Source: Anoplopoma fimbria | Lineage: Eukaryota; Chordata; Actinopteri; Perciformes; Anoplopomatidae | Direction: 5' to 3' | NCBI RefSeq assembly: GCF_027596085.1 | Contig: NC_072467.1 | Span: 1,158,005-1,222,004, forward strand | DNA: 64,000 nucleotides | In this document: one piece after another, positions 63,871 to 64,000 of the stretch | Numbering within the stretch: the stretch's first letter is position 1 | Layout of the letters: each line of letters opens with the position of its first letter | Notes under the pieces: generated by a model | What the model saw: the letters and a program-made list of their open reading frames with translations, nothing else | Told to the model about the DNA's origin: nothing | Databases searched by the model: none | Position numbers and translations under genes: made by a program

Positions 63871-64000
63871 ACACTGTAAAATGCTGCACTGTAAATGGGT
63901 TTTCACTCTGTCCCACCTTTCTGCAAAAGGTTGGAGTGATAAATCACTCAAAGGCTAAAACTGGGTATATAAAGACTACATTAGAAACAGAATGCCTACC

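Overview
This is a teleost (bony fish) chromosomal window, probably from a spiny-rayed fish. Evidence: vertebrate genes with GT-AG introns, closest to vertebrate STRA6, ISLR2, SEMA7A, COMMD4, NEIL1, MAN2C1 and CA12; short introns; and typical fish repeats (hAT and Tc1-like MITEs, TAAGA-tailed 'CCTTTATTAGTCCC' non-LTR tails, and the dispersed 'AGAATCACAAATTACAAA ... GGAAAAACTCCC' element). No species is named. Exons were reconstructed by eye from splice sites, reading phase and family similarity; all lengths are my own sums.

Layout: 1-3241 (+) is the 3' part of stra6. 5470-7602 (-) is islr2 with a single coding exon, tail-to-tail with stra6. 8520-12447 is gene-poor. 12448-19793 (-) is sema7a (14 coding exons). 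20055-21640 is repeat-rich. 21743-24200 (+) is commd4 (8 exons). 24697-25460 is repeat-rich and holds a 49-base palindrome. 26250-29143 (+) is neil1 (9 coding exons). 29420-35940 (-) is man2c1 (26 coding exons), converging on neil1 with nearly overlapping poly(A) sites. 38858-50346 (-) is ca12, with a TATA box, a signal-peptide exon, a catalytic domain, a 24-base microexon and a transmembrane exon; its last exon is unresolved. Distributed through the ca12 introns on the same strand are at least five further coding-looking exons, phase-compatible where I could test them, of a gene I do not recognise. 50624-51055 is a complete hAT MITE. 51315-63726 is a giant 23-bp minisatellite, about 12.4 kb and interrupted by a 100-N gap, which has expanded inside one copy of the dispersed fish element.

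The genes do not form a pathway. They are a conserved vertebrate block: human STRA6, ISLR2, SEMA7A, COMMD4, NEIL1 and MAN2C1 all lie at 15q24, and CA12 at 15q22. Products cover retinol uptake (STRA6), neuronal surface signalling (ISLR2, SEMA7A), COMMD/Commander trafficking (COMMD4), oxidative base-excision repair (NEIL1), cytosolic free-oligosaccharide catabolism (MAN2C1) and extracellular CO2 hydration (CA12). The points most worth following are the interleaved unknown gene in ca12, the minisatellite born inside a transposon-like repeat, and the loss of the RGD integrin motif in SEMA7A.
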